A stretch of 38,332 nucleotides of DNA from Hymenobacter roseosalivarius DSM 11622 (GTDB taxonomy: Bacteria; Bacteroidota; Bacteroidia; Cytophagales; Hymenobacteraceae): assembly GCF_900176135.1 (NCBI RefSeq), contig NZ_FWWW01000027.1, forward strand, positions 1-38,332. The letters are read 5' to 3'. Made by a program: the position numbers and the translations under genes. This document shows positions 24,430 through 32,889 of this stretch, piece after piece; the stretch's first letter is position 1; the number at the start of each line of letters is the position of its first letter. The notes beneath the pieces were generated by a model. That model was not told the DNA's origin. It made no database searches and saw nothing but the letters and a program-made list of their open reading frames with translations.

Positions 24430-25776
24430 ATGAAATACTTCCTGAACTACCTGATGGCCATGGCTATCTGGCAACTGACCGCCTGCCCGGCGCTGGCCCA
24501 GGCGCCCCTTGCGCCCGCCACCGCCACCGTCGCTCCCGCTGCCGCCACCTCGGCGGCCACCCCCGTTACGTTGGCTGCCGTGCTGCAAGCCGCCGGGGCC
24601 AGCAACCTCACCGTGCGCGAATACGAGCAGCGCGCTGCCCAGGCCCAGGCCGACCAAGCCAAAGCGCAGGAGTGGTGGCTGCCCAGCCTCACCGCCGGCG
24701 GCCGCACCCACTACCTGCGCGGGGCCGCCTTGAACAGCGACGGCCGCATCTTCAGCGGCATCAGCCAAAACTACCGCTGGGCGGGCCTGGGGCTGAGCGC
24801 CGACGTGGATTTTGGCAAAGGCCCCTACCTGCTGGCGGCGGCCCGCGCCCGCACCGCAGCCGCCGCCTACACCAGCGCCGCCGAGCGCAACCAGCTGCTG
24901 CTACGCGCCGTGCAAACCTACTACGACCTGCAAACCGAGCAGTTCAAAGCCGATTTTCTGCTGGCGCTGGCCGGGCAGGCCGACACCCTGGCCCGCCAGC
25001 TCCAAATCCAGGTCGGGGCCGGGCTGCGCTACCAGTCGGAGTACCTGCTGGCCCAGGGCAATGCCCGGCACCTGCGCCTGAGTCTGCTACAGGCTCAGGT
25101 AGCCTGGCGCAAGCATTCGGCCCAGCTGGTGAGCCTGCTCAACCTGCCCCCTGGCACCCTCCTGGTGAGCGCCGATGCCGCCCTGGCCCCCCTGCCCCCG
25201 TCCGCCGCGCCGCCCACGGCCGCCCCCCGCAGCGCGGAACAACGCCCCGAGTTCGGGGCCTTCAGCGCGCAGCTGCAAGCCACCGGCTGGCAGCGCAAGG
25301 CCTTCAGCCAGGGGCTGCGGCTGCCGCGCCTGCGGCTGGGGGTCGATAACGGGGCCTTCGGCGCTTACGGCGCGCCGGTGTACAATACCGTGCAACTCAG
25401 CGCCTCGCTGCTGTGGACGCTGCCGCTCGGCCGCCTCAGCTACAACGGCGACCTGCGCCAGCTCGACACCCGCCTGGCCGTGGAGCAAACCCAGCTCCGC
25501 GCATTTGAGAACCGCTACGCGCTGGAGGTCGCCACCGCCGAGGCCCAGCTAGCCTCGTCCACCGAGCAGCTGGCCATCGCCCGCGAGGCCCTCCAGCTCA
25601 CGCAGGAAACCCTGCGTCAGAGCGTGGCCCGCCAGCAGCTCGGCACGGCCAAGCCCTTCGAGGTCTTCCAGGTGCAGCAGTTCTATCTCCAGGCCCGCCT
25701 CGACTATCTACAGGTGATAAGCGACTACAATAAAGCCCAGTACGCCCTCAAAGTGGCCCAGGGCGAGGCCCTGTAG
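24430..25776 (+). CDS. TolC-family outer-membrane efflux channel
   Basis: A 448-residue TolC-like protein with an N-terminal signal peptide (MKYFLNYLMAMAIWQLTACPALAQ). The rest shows the two-fold repeated long helical pattern of outer-membrane efflux proteins: TVREYEQRAAQAQADQAKA, LQQSVARQQLGTAKPFEVF-type segments and the final FYLQARLDYLQVISDYNKAQYAL. It starts 5 bases after the stop of the permease-adaptor gene, so it is the outer-membrane component of the same tripartite pump. Confidence 0.9.
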   Translation: MKYFLNYLMAMAIWQLTACPALAQAPLAPATATVAPAAATSAATPVTLAAVLQAAGASNLTVREYEQRAAQAQADQAKAQEWWLPSLTAGGRTHYLRGAALNSDGRIFSGISQNYRWAGLGLSADVDFGKGPYLLAAARARTAAAAYTSAAERNQLLLRAVQTYYDLQTEQFKADFLLALAGQADTLARQLQIQVGAGLRYQSEYLLAQGNARHLRLSLLQAQVAWRKHSAQLVSLLNLPPGTLLVSADAALAPLPPSAAPPTAAPRSAEQRPEFGAFSAQLQATGWQRKAFSQGLRLPRLRLGVDNGAFGAYGAPVYNTVQLSASLLWTLPLGRLSYNGDLRQLDTRLAVEQTQLRAFENRYALEVATAEAQLASSTEQLAIAREALQLTQETLRQSVARQQLGTAKPFEVFQVQQFYLQARLDYLQVISDYNKAQYALKVAQGEAL

Positions 25777-26151
25777 AGGGGGCGGCAGCGCGGAGTGAGA
25801 TGGTGCGTGCCTGGCGGCGGGCGCGTTCCTTTTTTCAAGGACCAAGCTGCGGCCCTGCCCCACGGGCAGCGCCCGGCGCTAGCAGTCCGCATGGCCAGCC
25901 AGGTGCCCTGGCTGGCCATCGTGGAGCACCAGGAGGTGGCGTCGCTGCTGCAATTAGCGTTCGACGTGGCTTACAAGCTGCCATGAGCCGGCAGCGCTAG
26001 CGTGCAGCGGTCACGCGCCGCGCTGGCGGTAGTCGGGGGTGAAGTAAGCACACCTGATGTGGCCATCGCGGCCAGCATTTTGGTGGCCTGCGGCAGCAGC
26101 TCGGCAAAGGCTATGGCGTTGAAAACAGCGGTGCTACGCCGAGCGCGAGAG
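25777..26151. other. Unassigned region downstream of the efflux operon
   Basis: About 375 bases with several short open frames on both strands, none of which I recognise. Hydrophobic, Ala-rich fragments can be read on both strands. It lies between the TolC gene and an IS481 fragment and is probably decayed or rearranged sequence. Confidence 0.35.
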
Positions 26152-26400
26152 CTACGGAATCGTGGCTTGCAGCGCGTAGAGGCAATCATCGAGCGGCAAG
26201 CGCGTGTGGCGATGGAACGCCATGGCAATGGCCTTTACTTCCGGCGTGAGTACCGTCGAAGCTGACGTGGGGCCCATGCGGGCGTTCTGGACCGTGGGGC
26301 GCTTGCGCCATATGGCCACCGTTTTAGGGTTGATGCCGTGGCGCGTAGCTAACGCTTGTAGGCTTTCCTGACTGTGTTGGATAGCGCGCCGTACGGCCAC
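26152..26400 (-). mobile_element. IS481-family transposase remnant
   Basis: The frame AVRRAIQHSQESLQALATRHG, then INPKTVAIWRKRPTVQNARMG, and TRLPLDDCLYALQATIP is the N-terminal helix-turn-helix part of an IS481 transposase. The catalytic DDE domain is absent: similarity ends at QATIP, and a stop lies just upstream of residue 1. Orientation is minus. No terminal repeats were found. Confidence 0.7.
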
Positions 26401-26560
26401 TGCTCAAGCGGGCGCTGCCGTGAAGTAGTTGTCCCATAACTGTGTGCGAAATTCCAGCCCGGAAAATACACCATCATGCTCTGGGACTATACACCTAGTC
26501 CCTGCTGGTCAAATGCGATTATCAGCCCAAACTTTTAACCGAGGACGATAATGCGCTCTC

Positions 26561-26725
26561 TACTCTACCCTACTAAAAATTTTGAGGTGCCAAAATAGCA
26601 TCTGAAGGCACTTTCCCGATTTTGCTCAGTTCGTATACCAGCTGCCCAAAACGGCCTCTGGATACTTGAAAACAAGAGCTGGGAAGCGGCAGCCAAAGGC
26701 TCAAAAAAAATAGTAGGGTAGAGTA
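26561..26725. mobile_element. 165-bp MITE-like element with 26-bp terminal inverted repeats
   Basis: TACTCTACCCTACTA at 26561-26575 is an exact reverse complement of 26711-26725. After four A/T differences the match continues for seven bases (26580-26586 against 26700-26706), so 22 of 26 bases pair. The element carries no gene. The outer 9 bases (26552-26560, TGCGCTCTC; 26726-26734, TGCGCGCTC) agree at 7 of 9, which might be a degraded target-site duplication. This suggests a non-autonomous transposon of unknown parent family. Confidence 0.6.
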
Positions 26726-26787
26726 TGCGCGCTCTATAGCAGCTTCTTATTAAGCGTCGAACCCACCGGACCCTAGCGCCGGTAAGG

Positions 26788-27552
26788 CTACAGCTTGTCC
26801 TGCCGAATCAGCCGCCGGTACAGGCCCACCAGCCGGGGCTGCGACACCCCCAGCCAATAGAGCCCGGCAATGAGGGTAAAAGCCCCCTGCAGCCGGAACA
26901 CGCCGTTGTCGAGGTACTTGCGGGCCGAAGTGGTAACGGCGCGCGGCAGCACTCGGAAGGGTCCGCGCGCCTGCAGCCGCCGCACGATTTCCTGGTCTTC
27001 CATGATGAGCAGCTCTTCCCGAAAGCCGCCCACCTGCGCAAACAGCTCGCGGGTCACGAACAAACTCTGGTCGCCGAAGCGCACGGCCGTCAGCGGCAGG
27101 CGGGTGCACCAGGCGCTGAAGCGCAGAAACCAGTGAGGGTGGTCGAAGGCCAGGCGGTAGCAGCCGCTGCCATATCCCTGCTGGTGGGCTTGCCGCAGGT
27201 CGCCCAGGAAGTCGGGGGGCGGAAAAGAGTCGGCGTGCAGAAAGTACAGCAGCTCGCCGCGGGCCTGCCGGGCACCGTAATTCATCTGAGCAGCCTGGCC
27301 TTTGTGCGGGCAGGCCAGCACGGTCACACCGGCCCGGTGCGCCCGCTGCCGGGTGTCGTCGGTGCTGCCCCCGTCGGCCACGATAATTTCCAGGCCGGAC
27401 TGACCGGCCGTGGCCCGCCGCAAAAAATCCAGCGACGCCCGGATGGTAGCTGCCTCGTTGTAGGTCGGGATAATGATGCTCACCGTCGCTACCGCGGCCG
27501 CCGGGGGGGCGGGGCGGGCATAACCAGACCGGGTGGGAGCGGGAGCAGGCAT
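26788..27552 (-). CDS. TIGR04283-type arsenosugar glycosyltransferase
   Basis: A family 2 glycosyltransferase of about 254 residues from the ATG at 27552 (an in-frame ATG at 27621 would add 23). VSIIIPTYNEA opens the catalytic domain, IIVADGGSTDDT is the nucleotide loop, YFLHADSFPP carries the acidic metal site, and GFREELLIMEDQEIVRRLQ is the conserved acidic stretch of the TIGR04283 family assigned to arsenosugar synthesis. ArsM and ArsS are encoded 3-5 kb downstream. It is transcribed divergently from the TlpA gene. Confidence 0.82.
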   Translation of the reverse strand: MPAPAPTRSGYARPAPPAAAVATVSIIIPTYNEAATIRASLDFLRRATAGQSGLEIIVADGGSTDDTRQRAHRAGVTVLACPHKGQAAQMNYGARQARGELLYFLHADSFPPPDFLGDLRQAHQQGYGSGCYRLAFDHPHWFLRFSAWCTRLPLTAVRFGDQSLFVTRELFAQVGGFREELLIMEDQEIVRRLQARGPFRVLPRAVTTSARKYLDNGVFRLQGAFTLIAGLYWLGVSQPRLVGLYRRLIRQDKL

Positions 27553-27676
27553 GCCGCGAAGATGCAAGTGAAGTCGGTGATAAGCCCGAAAAAAGCCGGT
27601 TTCGGGCCCGCCGGGTGTCATTGCCTACGCCTCTAACCGGCGGGCGTTGCCGGGCACAAAAAAAATTAAGGCCTGC

Positions 27677-27703
27677 TGTAAGGAACGACCGGGTCGGGCG
27701 ACC
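27677..27703 (+). promoter_or_regulatory. Candidate ECF-sigma promoter of the TlpA gene
   Basis: TGTAAGG (27677-27683), a 15-base spacer and CGACC (27699-27703) lie about 70 bases upstream of the ATG at 27773. The -10 is the variant CGACC, as in the copy at 5714. Confidence 0.5.
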
Positions 27704-27772
27704 TCCCGTCGGCCGACGGGCCACTGACCGGCTGCCGGTGGATTTTGGCTGTTTCTTTTTTCTGCTAAGCCC

Positions 27773-28381
27773 ATGCTGAACCGTAATAAAGGGTTGTCCT
27801 GGCTGCCCGTCGTCGGGCTGGCCCTGGTTATGCTCACCGGCCTGCGCCCCGTGGTGCTGGGCGCGGGGCGGCGCGGCTGGCTGGCCACCGGCTTGTGGAA
27901 TGCGGCCCCGCCGGTGGCCCCGTCCGCCGCCCTGCCGGTAGTGCCCACCGGCGGCGCGGCGTACCCGCACAACGTGCCGCTGCTGACCCTCGCCGGCCAG
28001 CCCGTGAACCTGAGCGAGCTGAAAGGCAAGGTGGTATTCGTGAATCTGTGGGCCAGCTGGTGCGGGCCCTGCCTGGCCGAAATGCCCGGCATTCAGGCGC
28101 TCTACGAGCAGGCCGACCCCCAAAAGGTGGCCTTCGTGATGGTTTCCCTGGATGAACACCCGGCCCGGGCGCAGGCCCTGCTCCGGCGCCGGGGCTACAC
28201 GTTTCCGGTGTACTTCCCCGCCGCCCCGCTGCCGGCGCCCTTCGATGCGCAGTCCATTCCCTCCACCGTTATCCTGACGCCCGACGGCCAGGTGGCCGAC
28301 CGCTACGACGGCATGGCCGACTACAACACCCCCGAATTCCGCGCGGCCCTGGAACAGCTGGCCCGTCCCGGCGGCCAGTAG
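27773..28381 (+). CDS. TlpA-like thiol-disulfide oxidoreductase
   Basis: A 202-residue thioredoxin-fold protein with an N-terminal membrane anchor or signal (LPVVGLALVMLTGL). The active site is WASWCGPCLAEMPG, the typical Trp-Cys-Gly-Pro-Cys of the TlpA/ResA branch, followed by VMVSLDEHPARAQ and the cis-Pro region SIPSTVILTPDG. It should act in the periplasm on cytochrome or membrane-protein cysteines. It starts after a candidate ECF promoter and is followed 34 bases later by a sterol desaturase family gene. Confidence 0.87.
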   Translation: MLNRNKGLSWLPVVGLALVMLTGLRPVVLGAGRRGWLATGLWNAAPPVAPSAALPVVPTGGAAYPHNVPLLTLAGQPVNLSELKGKVVFVNLWASWCGPCLAEMPGIQALYEQADPQKVAFVMVSLDEHPARAQALLRRRGYTFPVYFPAAPLPAPFDAQSIPSTVILTPDGQVADRYDGMADYNTPEFRAALEQLARPGGQ

Positions 28382-28415
28382 CGCGCCGGCCTTCACTTCC
28401 TACGCTGCTCCTGCC

Positions 28416-29336
28416 ATGGAAACCGCCTCCCCCACCTATTTCCAGCTCGTGCTCGACTCCTTTAGCGGGTACGGGCGCTACCTGCTGCGCGAAGTGCTGC
28501 ACCCGCACTGGGGCAACTACTTCTACTGGCTGGTGGCCCTCTCGCTGGGCTTCTGGCTGCTGGAGCTGCTGCGGCCCTGGCGCCGCGAACAGGGCGCCTT
28601 CCGGCAGGACTTCTGGCTGGACGGGTTCTACATGTTTTTCAACTACTTCCTGTTCTCCCTCATTCTCTACAACGCCCTGTCCAACGTCTTCGTCCAGCTG
28701 TTTCGCAACGGGCTGGCGCTGGTGGGCGTCCGTAACCTGGTGGCCGTGGAAATCGGCGAATGGCCGCTGTGGGCGCGCCTGCTGACGCTGTTCGTGGTGC
28801 GCGACTTCATTCAGTGGAACGTGCACCGGCTGCTGCACCGCGTCGACTGGCTCTGGGCCTTCCACCAGGTGCACCACTCGGTGGAGGAAATGGGCTTTGC
28901 CGCCCACCTGCGCTACCACCCCGTCGAAACCGTGGTCTACCGCCTGTTCGAGTACCTGCCGCTGGCCCTGATTGGCTTCGGGCTCACCGACTTTTTCCTG
29001 GTGCATTTGTTCACCCTCACCGTCGGCCACTTCAACCACGCCAACCTCTACGCCCCGCTGGGCCCGCTCAAGTACGTGTTCAACAACCCCCAGACCCACC
29101 TCTGGCACCACGCCCAGGAGCTGCCCCGGGCACGCCGCCACGGCGTCAACTTCGCCCTGACCCTGACCGTGTGGGACTACCTGTTCCGGACCGCCTACGT
29201 CCCGAACGAGCAGGCCGACCTGCCGCTGGGCTTCGCGGGCGTGGAACATTACCCGGCCACGTTCGCGGCCCAGCAGCTGGCGCCCTTCACCGAGCTGGCC
29301 CGCGCCAGCCGGCCTGGGCACTCTGCCCCGCCTTGA
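28416..29336 (+). CDS. Sterol desaturase / fatty acid hydroxylase family protein
   Basis: A 306-residue integral-membrane protein with about four hydrophobic segments. Its His boxes match the di-iron fatty acid hydroxylase family: NVHRLLH, FHQVHHS, GHFNHAN and LWHHAQE, in the usual order and spacing. It probably inserts oxygen into a lipid or a hydrophobic substrate at the membrane. It follows the TlpA gene by 34 bases and may share its ECF promoter. The C-terminus (QLAPFTELARAS) is repeated in damaged form near 30440. Confidence 0.85.
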   Translation: METASPTYFQLVLDSFSGYGRYLLREVLHPHWGNYFYWLVALSLGFWLLELLRPWRREQGAFRQDFWLDGFYMFFNYFLFSLILYNALSNVFVQLFRNGLALVGVRNLVAVEIGEWPLWARLLTLFVVRDFIQWNVHRLLHRVDWLWAFHQVHHSVEEMGFAAHLRYHPVETVVYRLFEYLPLALIGFGLTDFFLVHLFTLTVGHFNHANLYAPLGPLKYVFNNPQTHLWHHAQELPRARRHGVNFALTLTVWDYLFRTAYVPNEQADLPLGFAGVEHYPATFAAQQLAPFTELARASRPGHSAPP

Positions 29337-29369
29337 CTGCTCCCGGTGGGAAGCTTCCGGGGGGAGCAG
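29337..29369 (+). terminator. Inverted repeat after the sterol desaturase gene
   Basis: CTGCTCCC (29337-29344) and GGGAGCAG (29362-29369) form an 8-base stem, with a smaller GGAAGCTTCC palindrome inside. There is no T-run after it, so classic intrinsic termination is unlikely. Confidence 0.35.
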
Positions 29370-29544
29370 GGCCCCAAGGCCGGTTTAAGGGCGTGCTGCA
29401 ACACGGGGTTTGTCCAGTTGCACCAGGAGCTTGCTTCGACCGCTTTCCTGCCGGCCCGCATCCCAGGTAAAAGCAGAACAATCAGCCATCGTATTTGACT
29501 TCTCTAAAAATCTCCAAAACATCCACCAAACCCAACCCCAACCC

Positions 29545-30408
29545 ATGAAACGATTTATCACGCCTTTCTTTTGCCTGCTCCTGGTGCTGACCTTGCCCGG
29601 CCGCGTTTTCGCCCAGCAGCTGGTTAGTGGCTTTCGACAGGGCCAGGGCCACTCCTCCGTGTTCCTGTCGTACACCCGCGAGCGCTACGACGAGTTTTAC
29701 CTGGGCAAGACGAAAACGGACATCGCCATGGCCGGCCAGGAACCAGTCGTCACGGAGAGCGCCAACCTGTACGCTGCCTATGGCCTGACCGATAAGCTGG
29801 ACCTCATCGCCAACCTGCCCTACATTTCCTCGAAAAGCCGGCAATTGAGTGACAACCAGAAAATCCTCGAGCGCGACCTGCAGAACGCCACCGTGGCGCT
29901 GGCTTATCGAGCGCTGCAGACGGAGGGCGAGGCAGGCGTCTTCTCGGCCACGGGCGCGCTGGCGCTGAGCACGCCGCTAAGCCGCTACCGCACAAATATC
30001 ATTAACGCCATCGGCAACCGGGCCACCCAACTCGACCCTTCGCTGCTGTTGCAATATAAGTTTGTCAACGGCTTGTTCGTCAACGGCCAGGGGGGCTACA
30101 GCCTGCGCACCAACGACGTGCCCGACGCCGTGTTGCTGGGCGCCAAGGTCGGGTACGCCGCGCCGCGCTTTTTCCTGGAAAGCTGGGTGAGCAACCAGAC
30201 GTCCACCAGCGGCATCGATATCGGGGGGCCCGGCTTCACGCCCGACCGCTTTCCGGAAACCAAGGTCAACACCACCAGCCTGGGTGCCTCGCTCTACGTG
30301 CCTGTTGTCAACCACCTCGGCGTTACGGTGGGGGGCGGCACCCGGCTGGCGGGCCGCAACGCTGCGGCCGTCAGCTGGTACTCGGCGGGACTCGGGCTGT
30401 CTCTGTAA
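29545..30408 (+). CDS. Outer-membrane beta-barrel protein, transporter-like
   Basis: A 287-residue protein with a clear signal peptide (MKRFITPFFCLLLVLTLPGRVFAQ), followed by repeated alternating polar/aromatic strands (FLSYTRERYDEFYLGK, YAAYGLTDKLDLIANLPY, LLLQYKFVNGLFVNGQGG) and an ending with hydrophobic residues, as in outer-membrane porins. The YGLTDKLDLIANLPY motif recalls the MetA/phenol-degradation outer-membrane family. Upstream codons (29410-29544) form an open extension that does not look like coding. It lies between the sterol desaturase and ArsM genes. Confidence 0.75.
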   Translation: MKRFITPFFCLLLVLTLPGRVFAQQLVSGFRQGQGHSSVFLSYTRERYDEFYLGKTKTDIAMAGQEPVVTESANLYAAYGLTDKLDLIANLPYISSKSRQLSDNQKILERDLQNATVALAYRALQTEGEAGVFSATGALALSTPLSRYRTNIINAIGNRATQLDPSLLLQYKFVNGLFVNGQGGYSLRTNDVPDAVLLGAKVGYAAPRFFLESWVSNQTSTSGIDIGGPGFTPDRFPETKVNTTSLGASLYVPVVNHLGVTVGGGTRLAGRNAAAVSWYSAGLGLSL

Positions 30409-30437
30409 AAAAGGCTGCTGTCGTACGAATACAAGGG

Positions 30438-30513
30438 GAGCAGCTGGCGCCTTTCGCCGAGCTAGCCTGAGCCACCCCGAGCCAGCCGGCTGGCCCGGGC
30501 ACTCCGCCACACC
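30438..30513 (+). repeat. Degenerate copy of the sterol desaturase gene 3' end
   Basis: The 27 bases from 30443, cagctggcgcctttcgccga then gctagcc, match 24 of 27 bases of the sterol desaturase gene from about 29275. Its C-terminus QLAPFTELA reads here as QLAPFAELA and then stops. A further stretch, gccagccggc...gggcactc, also matches the end of the gene. The two copies bracket the outer-membrane protein gene, which suggests a duplication with partial loss of one copy. Confidence 0.55.
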
Positions 30514-30596
30514 CCATTGTGGGCAGATTTTCCCCCGGGGTGCCGGGCGCCACGGGCTTCCGCGCCCCTGGTCTTACCCATCATCTTTCCCTCACC

Positions 30597-30618
30597 AAGC
30601 CGGGCTGCCACCCGGCTT
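30597..30618 (+). promoter_or_regulatory. Hairpin in the leader of arsM
   Basis: AAGCCGGG (30597-30604) and CCCGGCTT (30611-30618) form an 8-base stem with a 6-base loop, 16 bases upstream of the arsM ATG at 30635. There is no T-run. It could influence ribosome access, but function is unknown. Confidence 0.35.
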
Positions 30619-30634
30619 ATCAACGTAAGCTTTT

Positions 30635-31681
30635 ATGGAGCAACACACTCAGCAGCAGGTGCAGGACTACTACGGCACCCAGCTGCGCACTAGTCAGGAT
30701 TTGAAAACCAACGCCTGTTGCACCGACGATATCCCGGCGGCCCACAAGAAAATCCTGGCTACGCTGGAGTCGGAAGTGCTGGAGAAATACTACGGCTGCG
30801 GCGTGTGCGTGCCGCCGGCCGTGGACGGCCTGACGGTGCTGGACCTGGGCTCGGGCTCGGGCCGCGACGTGTACTTGCTGTCCAAGCTGGTGGGCGAGCA
30901 CGGCCACGTCATCGGGGTAGACATGACCGAGGAGCAGCTAACCGTGGCCCGGCGCCACATCGACGCGCACACGGCCACGTTCGGCTACCAGCAACCCAAC
31001 GTGGAATTCCGCCACGGCTACATCGAGGACCTGGCCGCCGCCGGCCTGGAAGACAACAGCGTGGACCTGGTGGTGAGCAACTGCGTGCTGAACCTGAGCA
31101 CCGACAAAGCCGCCACCTACCGCGAAATCTTCCGCGTGCTCAAGCCCGGCGGCGAGCTGTTCATTGCCGACGTGTTTGCCGACCGCCGCATTCCCGAAAG
31201 CCTGCGCCAGGACCCGGTGCTCTACGGCGAGTGCCTGAGCGGGGCGCTCTACACCGAGGATTTCCGCCGCCTGCTGCGCGAGCTGGGCATCAACGACTAC
31301 CGCCTCGTGAGCCAGCGCCGCCTCACCATCAACAACCCCGAGATTGAGCGCAAGGTGGGCAACATCCGGTTTTACTCCCTCACCATCCGGGCCTTCAAGC
31401 TGGCGCTGGAAGACCAGTGCGAGGACTACGGCCAGGTGGCCACGTACCTGGGCACGCTGCCCGAGGAGCCCCACGGCTTCACCCTCGACGACCACCACCA
31501 CTTTGAAACCGGCCGGCCGGTGCTCGTCTGCGGCAATACGGCCGACATGCTGGCGGGCACCCGGTTCGGGGCCCACTTCCGCGTAGTCGGCGACAAAGAC
31601 TGGCACTTCGGCTTGTTCCCTTGCGGGCCCGCTTCGGCTACCCAAGCCAGCACCGGCGAAACCACCGGCAGCTGCTGCTAA
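30635..31681 (+). CDS. arsM: Arsenite S-adenosylmethionine methyltransferase
   Basis: A 348-residue ArsM-type protein. The SAM site is VLDLGSGSGRD at about 68-78. The conserved Cys are Cys28/Cys29 (NACCTDD), Cys55 and Cys58 (YYGCGVCVP), Cys150 (VVSNCVLNLS) and Cys200 (YGECLSGAL), matching the multi-Cys As(III)-binding set of ArsM. A further 100-residue domain and a terminal Cys pair (Cys347-Cys348) extend beyond the core. It converts arsenite to methylated arsenicals, the first steps of arsenosugar or arsenolipid synthesis when ArsS is present. The arsS gene follows after 54 bases, so the two probably form an operon. Confidence 0.92.
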   Translation: MEQHTQQQVQDYYGTQLRTSQDLKTNACCTDDIPAAHKKILATLESEVLEKYYGCGVCVPPAVDGLTVLDLGSGSGRDVYLLSKLVGEHGHVIGVDMTEEQLTVARRHIDAHTATFGYQQPNVEFRHGYIEDLAAAGLEDNSVDLVVSNCVLNLSTDKAATYREIFRVLKPGGELFIADVFADRRIPESLRQDPVLYGECLSGALYTEDFRRLLRELGINDYRLVSQRRLTINNPEIERKVGNIRFYSLTIRAFKLALEDQCEDYGQVATYLGTLPEEPHGFTLDDHHHFETGRPVLVCGNTADMLAGTRFGAHFRVVGDKDWHFGLFPCGPASATQASTGETTGSCC

Positions 31682-31735
31682 GGCGACTTTGGTTCCGCGC
31701 GTTTCGCGCCCCGTTACGCTTCCACTTACCAGTTC

Positions 31736-32785
31736 ATGATTAAATCCCTTAAAGCCACCGGCCATCAACTGGCCAACCCCGCCTTTCAGCTGACCGTGCT
31801 CAGCCGGGAGGAAGCCGATAGCCAGCACCTGCCGCGCTTCCACGCGAAGCTGCGCGGCGCCGGCTTGTTTCCGCTCACGCCGGTGGCACCGGCCGTGCTG
31901 CAAATCAACGTGGGCAAGATGTGCAACCAGGTGTGCAAGCACTGCCACGTGGACGCCGGCCCCGACCGCAAGGAAATCATGACCCGCGCAACCATGCAGC
32001 TCTGCCTCCACGCGCTGGCGCAGTCCAACATTCCCACGGTGGACCTGACCGGCGGCGCCCCCGAGATGAACCCCGACTTCCGCTGGTTTGTGGAGCAAAT
32101 CAGCCAATTGGGTCGCCAGGTGCTGGTGCGCTGCAACCTGACCATCATCGTGGCCAACAAGAAGTACCACGACCTGCCCGAGTTTTTCAAAAAGCACGGC
32201 GTGGAGGTAGTCAGCTCGCTGCCCTTCTACAGCGCCGCCAAAACCGACAGCCAGCGCGGCGACGGCGTGTTCGAGGATTCCATCAAAGCGCTAAAAATGC
32301 TCAACGCCGTGGGCTACGGGCAGGAGGGAAGCGGCCTGGTGCTGAACCTGGTGTATAACCCCGCCGGCGCCTTCCTGCCCGGGTCCCAGAAGGGTTTGCA
32401 GGACCAGTTCAAAAAGGTGCTGCTAAAGGACCACGGCCTTGTGTTCAACGAGCTGTTTGCCATTACCAACCTGCCGGTGAGCCGCTACCTCGACTACCTC
32501 ATCGAGTCCGGCAACTACGCCGGCTACATGGACAAGCTGGTGAATGCTTTCAATCCAGTGGCGGCGGCCGGCGTGATGTGCCGCACCACCATTTCGGTGG
32601 GCTGGGACGGCGGCTTGTACGACTGCGACTTCAACCAGATGCTGGACCTGTATGTGGCCAGCCCGGTGCAGCACATCCGCCATTTCGACGCGGCGGCCCT
32701 CAGCCGGCGCGCCATCGTGGTTAATCAGCACTGCTACGGCTGCACCGCCGGCGCCGGCTCCAGCTGCGGCGGCGCCACGGTCTAG
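31736..32785 (+). CDS. arsS: Arsenosugar biosynthesis radical SAM protein ArsS
   Basis: A 349-residue radical SAM enzyme of the ArsS type. The cluster motif is MCNQVCKHCHVDAGP (Cys63, Cys67, Cys70; C-x3-C-x2-C), with DLTGGAPEMNP as the following SAM-binding glycine motif. The C-terminal part has additional Cys (CDFNQMLDL, NQHCYGCTAGAGSSCGG), typical of the Cys-rich domain in this family. ArsS couples dimethylarsenite with the 5'-deoxyadenosyl group on the route to arsenosugars. It lies in one orientation with arsM. Downstream is the TonB-dependent receptor, 104 bases further. Confidence 0.92.
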   Translation: MIKSLKATGHQLANPAFQLTVLSREEADSQHLPRFHAKLRGAGLFPLTPVAPAVLQINVGKMCNQVCKHCHVDAGPDRKEIMTRATMQLCLHALAQSNIPTVDLTGGAPEMNPDFRWFVEQISQLGRQVLVRCNLTIIVANKKYHDLPEFFKKHGVEVVSSLPFYSAAKTDSQRGDGVFEDSIKALKMLNAVGYGQEGSGLVLNLVYNPAGAFLPGSQKGLQDQFKKVLLKDHGLVFNELFAITNLPVSRYLDYLIESGNYAGYMDKLVNAFNPVAAAGVMCRTTISVGWDGGLYDCDFNQMLDLYVASPVQHIRHFDAAALSRRAIVVNQHCYGCTAGAGSSCGGATV

Positions 32786-32889
32786 GCTGGGCGGCCAGGC
32801 TGCTACTCCCTAATAATAGCTCTTTTTATCCCCTTGGGCGAGGAACTTACTCTTTTTGAACTGCTAGCAACGCTCTATTAAACGCCTGC

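Noticed and set aside
25795..26265. Small open frames on both strands in the gap after the TolC gene
   Set aside because: Overlapping frames on both strands with no recognisable domain; none could be told apart from background.
26750..28396. A 548-codon minus-strand frame spanning the glycosyltransferase and TlpA genes
   Set aside because: It crosses two genes on opposite strands with known motifs and contains none itself.
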